DNA from: Nanobdellota archaeon
GTDB lineage: Archaea; Nanobdellota; Nanobdellia; SCGC-AAA011-G17; VGLX01
DNA length: 7,550 nt
Direction of reading: 5' to 3'
Assembly (NCBI GenBank): GCA_030691925.1
Contig: JAUYDG010000120.1
Coordinates: 1-7,550, forward strand
Notes under the pieces: model-generated
Told to the model about the DNA's origin: nothing
The model's input: the letters and a program-made list of their open reading frames with translations, nothing else
The model's database searches: none
Part shown: positions 6,301-7,550 of the stretch, one piece after another
How positions within the stretch are numbered: the first letter of the stretch is position 1
Layout of the letters: each line of letters begins with the position of its first letter
Made by a program: the position numbers and the translations under genes

Positions 6301-6308
6301 TTTATAAA
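6301..6308 (-). promoter_or_regulatory. TATA box of the Lon gene
   Basis: TTTATAAA preceded on the minus strand by the A-rich stretch ATCAAAAGT (BRE-like), centred 29 nt upstream of the ATG at 6275. It fixes the likely start, since starting at 6326 would place the promoter inside the coding region. The octamer is identical to the tnpB TATA box. Confidence 0.75.
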
Positions 6309-6366
6309 ACTTTTGATTTTAACCACTACCGAGTCATTATACGCCTTATTGCCAGTTAGAAAAACT

Positions 6367-6376
6367 TTTTTATACT
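6367..6376 (+). promoter_or_regulatory. TATA box of the Cys-rich secreted protein gene
   Basis: TTTTTATACT centred about 27 nt before the ATG at 6399, with no ribosome-binding motif between them, so the transcript is probably leaderless. It faces away from the Lon promoter; both lie within the 123-nt gap between the two start codons. Confidence 0.65.
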
Positions 6377-6398
6377 ATAACTGATTAAAAATAAAGAT

Positions 6399-7550
6399 AT
6401 GAAAAGAGGGTTCTTGAGAGAGAAAGCCATATTCCAAATCCTTACCCTAATAATAGCTGTTGTCTCATTCTCTTATGCCTTAAAGCCGGCGGAAGCAGCA
6501 ACAAATACGTGCTGCGAAAAAACCCTGAATGAACAATACTGCTTCTACGGTGACAGTAGCAACTGCGACCCGGCAAAGCAATACGCCTCTGTAAGCTGCG
6601 AGCAGACAAGCTTCTGCCAGCTAGGATGCTGCTATGACTTAGATGAAGGGCTATGCTATAGGAACGTTCCTCAATCAAAATGCCTGAGCACAGATGGAGG
6701 AGAGTGGTACAAAGATGTCACCTGCAACAGCGTAGGATCATGCAGGCTAGGATGCTGCACCATAGGCTCACAATGCTTCATGGCAACAGAACAAAGCTGC
6801 GCGATACAAACAGCGCAATACTCAGAATTAGAATTAGACTTCAGCTCGGACATAGCAACAGAGACCGAATGCCAAAACGTATGCAGGGCAAAAGAAAAAG
6901 GGTGCTGCGTAAACCTAGACAAGAGCTGCGCATACGAGACGAGAGAAGCATGCGACACAGCAAGAGGAAGCTTCTACAACCAGCAATACTGCAGCGACAT
7001 AGCACTATGCGGATGCTTAAAACATAATAAAAAAGAATGCCGCGATGACGATGTTTACTGGCTTGACAGCTGCGGCAACCTGGAAGACGTAGCAGAAGAC
7101 TGCGACTACTCAAAGGGAACCATCTGCAAAAAATCCGGAGACGATTACACATGCGGAAGCACAAACTGCGAAAGCACTTATTCTGACGAGAAAAACGTGC
7201 ACGACCCTAACATGGGCGGCGTCAGGAAAAACGGCGAGAGCTGGTGCGTATACGAATCAGGAACAGGAGATTACATGGACAGGCCGGGAACAAGGCACTA
7301 CAGGCACATGTGCGTAAACGGACAAGAGATAATAGAATCATGCAGGGACTTCAGAGAAGAAGTATGCGCGCAAGGGAAAGTAAGCGGGATGACAGAAGCG
7401 CAATGCCTGCATAATGATATTTACGAATCGCCGATAACCGAACAGATATCAACAGTCCCTAGAGGATTCCAATTCTGGGAAGACAAAGGAGACTGCGATG
7501 AAAGTACAGTAGACTGCACAGTCGTGTGGCTCAAGAAAAGCAGGTTCAAA
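6399..7550 (+). CDS. Secreted or surface Cys-rich protein with repeated GCC modules (C-terminus beyond window)
   Basis: The frame is open from ATG 6399 to the window end, giving 384 residues without a stop. Residues 1-34 form a Sec signal peptide: basic start (MKRGFLREK), hydrophobic core at 10-27, and AEA before a likely cut near 33-34. The mature part has 38 cysteines, about one residue in ten. A repeated module contains LGCC at 75-78 and 117-120 and KGCC at 167-170, each followed by further cysteines at similar spacing. Beyond about 215 comes DVYWLDSCGN and then a different domain with NGESWC and a GTRHYRHMC segment. I recall similar large secreted proteins from Woesearchaeota-type genomes, without known function. 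The cysteines probably form disulfides outside the cell; metal binding is an alternative. The final size cannot be told from this window. Confidence 0.88.
   Translation, partial: MKRGFLREKAIFQILTLIIAVVSFSYALKPAEAATNTCCEKTLNEQYCFYGDSSNCDPAKQYASVSCEQTSFCQLGCCYDLDEGLCYRNVPQSKCLSTDGGEWYKDVTCNSVGSCRLGCCTIGSQCFMATEQSCAIQTAQYSELELDFSSDIATETECQNVCRAKEKGCCVNLDKSCAYETREACDTARGSFYNQQYCSDIALCGCLKHNKKECRDDDVYWLDSCGNLEDVAEDCDYSKGTICKKSGDDYTCGSTNCESTYSDEKNVHDPNMGGVRKNGESWCVYESGTGDYMDRPGTRHYRHMCVNGQEIIESCRDFREEVCAQGKVSGMTEAQCLHNDIYESPITEQISTVPRGFQFWEDKGDCDESTVDCTVVWLKKSRFK

Noticed and set aside
6671..7164. Overlapping open frames on the minus strand and a plus-strand frame at 6680-7027
   Set aside because: All overlap the Cys-rich secreted protein, which has a signal peptide and regular cysteine modules; the alternatives show none.

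Overview
The window looks like a chromosomal segment of a DPANN-type archaeon, most likely close to Woesearchaeota. It carries archaeal information-processing genes (a PCNA clamp and transcription factor TFS), an ER/archaeal-type signal peptidase with His in place of the bacterial catalytic Lys, and a Lon protease of the archaeal COG1067 type. It also carries a very Cys-rich secreted protein of a kind I recall from DPANN genomes. TATA boxes sit 27-29 nt before several start codons, which fits archaeal leaderless transcription. The lineage is inferred from protein character and memory, not from a database search.

Layout: (1) Positions 1-920, minus strand: the first 306 codons of a TnpB nuclease of the IS200/IS605 superfamily, cut by the window edge. 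Its promoter and a structured left-end region (921-1120) run right up to the next gene. (2) 1121-3317, plus strand: signal peptidase I, TFS, a small four-helix membrane protein with an internal duplication, and PCNA. A T-rich terminator follows. (3) 3329-6275, minus strand: an AAA+ Lon-family protease with a very long insert between Walker A and Walker B, followed by an overlapping gene for a single-pass membrane protein with a four-bladed beta-repeat domain. (4) 6276-6398: a compact divergent promoter region. (5) 6399-7550, plus strand: the N-terminal 384 residues of a secreted Cys-rich protein with repeated GCC modules, running off the window.

The plus-strand cluster combines replication (PCNA), transcript cleavage and proofreading (TFS) and protein export (signal peptidase), with one unknown membrane protein. 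The protease and its membrane-anchored neighbour look like a translationally coupled pair. The divergent secreted protein would be a natural client of the signal peptidase type encoded here.

The most notable points are: the TnpB element's apparent end lying at, or within a few bases of, the signal peptidase start codon; a strong strand asymmetry at silent sites that flips with gene orientation; a likely correction of the Lon start from 6326 to 6275; and the unusual Lon architecture without membrane segments. I do not see a CRISPR array, tRNA or rRNA.
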